In this document: positions 52,082-52,334 of the stretch, in pieces
Position numbering within the stretch: position 1 is the first letter of the stretch
Layout: every line of letters begins with the position of its first letter
Assembly (NCBI GenBank): GCA_031258945.1
Contig: JAIRME010000004.1
Location: 1-52,334, forward strand
Length of the DNA stretch: 52,334 bases
Reading direction: 5' to 3'
Source: Mycoplasmataceae bacterium
GTDB taxonomy: Bacteria > Bacillota_I > Bacilli_A > Mycoplasmatales > Mycoplasmoidaceae
Position numbers and translations under genes: made by a program
The notes under the pieces: model-generated
Seen by the model: only the letters and a program-made list of their open reading frames with translations
Told to the model about the DNA's origin: nothing
Databases searched by the model: none

Positions 52082-52110
52082 ATACTATCTCCCTATGTCC
52101 TAATAAACAC

Positions 52111-52144
52111 ATTATATTACGGTTTTATTCTTTTTGGGGGGGGG
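52111..52144 (-). promoter_or_regulatory. Promoter of the lipoprotein gene with C9 tract at the -35 position
   Basis: TATAAT at 52111-52116 (minus strand) is followed by a leader of about 25 nt with AGGGAGA. A run of nine C on the same strand (52136-52144) starts 19 nt upstream of the -10, where the -35 would lie. Length changes would alter the -35/-10 geometry. Confidence 0.6.
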
Positions 52145-52150
52145 AAAATC

Positions 52151-52177
52151 TAAAAGTTGAATAAATCTATGGTTTAA
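52151..52177 (+). repeat. Short repeat flanking the lipoprotein pair, copy B
   Basis: Partner of 49957-49983, 23 of 27 positions identical, in the same orientation. It lies just upstream of the lipoprotein promoter. Confidence 0.5.
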
Positions 52178-52237
52178 TCATTTTTAGTGAATAATTATAA
52201 AGAATTGTTATATCAATTTAGTTCGCATCAATGATGC

Positions 52238-52333
52238 TTACAAAACTTCTTTATATTTTTGTGTGTTCTTATAGATAAAAACTGTTCCTGTAATTATTAG
52301 TAACCAAGGTATAAATAAAGCCAATCATATTTG
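52238..52333 (-). CDS. 3' end of a membrane protein gene, cut by the window edge
   Basis: The last 31 codons read a hydrophobic helix (LALFIPWLLIITGTVFIY) and a basic tail (KNTQKYKEVL) before TAA at 52238. The first in-frame TGA is Trp. The helix-basic tail ending is typical of a polytopic membrane protein whose start lies beyond the window, but nothing more can be said. Confidence 0.5.
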
Positions 52334-52334
52334 A

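Noticed and set aside
1-52334. CRISPR arrays
   Set aside because: No set of regularly spaced repeats is visible, and no Cas protein motif is seen.
1-52334. tRNA or rRNA genes
   Set aside because: No tRNA-like T-loop with flanking stems or rRNA sequence was recognised; a covariance search would settle it.

Overview
This window reads as a mollicute (Mycoplasma-like) chromosome segment. It is very AT-rich. Most genes become full length only when TGA is read as tryptophan (genetic code 4); for example, the 1605-residue permease at 8527-13344 and RNase J-like and FtsK-like genes carry several in-frame TGAs at positions where Trp fits. Many products are typical of Mollicutes/Firmicutes: HPr kinase, Lgt, WhiA, LepA, a PTS permease, lipoproteins and an MG467/MG468-like transporter pair. 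Several are less usual for a mycoplasma: GuaA and GuaB, PyrD and PyrK, a class II fumarase, RecU, and a pyruvate formate-lyase activase. The species cannot be fixed from the sequence alone.

Layout. 80-2008: ridA and an amino-acid permease. 2005-7063, minus strand: recU, a dnaI-like loader, a DnaB/DnaD-like initiation protein, coaE, fpg and manA; the coaE/mutM and dnaB/dnaI neighbourhoods resemble Bacillus. 7193-13344: an ABC ATPase with a long N-terminal extension and its giant FtsX-type permease. 13463-18217: an esterase, then whiA, trxB, lgt and hprK packed with overlaps. 18316-23838: amino-sugar metabolism, with a plus-strand set (unknown exported protein, PTS EIICB, nagB) facing a minus-strand set (nagA, second nagB), and two very small genes between them. 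23889-29535: a Cys-rich mini-protein, a GT2 glycosyltransferase, an alpha/beta hydrolase, galE, and guaB-guaA. 29625-31485: a Fic protein, the SRP RNA and pflA. 31511-36388: an accessory region with two glycosyltransferases, a PAP2-type membrane phosphatase, decayed DNA and orphan small genes. 36392-41189: ppa, a membrane protein, lepA, rpsO and fumC. 41186-44826: an FtsK-like protein and an RNase J-like protein that both lack their catalytic motifs. 45040-47833: rpsB with long extensions, a small orphan and a membrane protein. 47841-49471: pyrD-pyrK. 49472-52334: small ORFs and two lipoprotein genes, one carrying a G9 tract in its signal peptide and a C9 tract at its promoter.

How the genes fit together. 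Imported GlcNAc-6-P would be deacetylated by NagA and deaminated by NagB to fructose-6-P; ManA links mannose-6-P to the same pool. HPr kinase would modulate the PTS. GuaB and GuaA make GMP from IMP, and PyrD/PyrK perform the orotate step. GalE, three GT2 enzymes and the PAP2 protein point to glycolipid or surface polysaccharide synthesis. Lgt lipidates the lipoproteins.

Most noteworthy: (1) the adjacent pseudoenzyme pair in rnjB/spoIIIE synteny; (2) the lipoprotein with two homopolymeric tracts, predicted to be phase variable; (3) a recurring arrangement of TATAAT 7-10 nt before start codons, suggesting widespread leaderless transcription; (4) a decayed tandem duplication near ppa; (5) a 52-codon small gene with the best Shine-Dalgarno in the window but an in-frame TAG.
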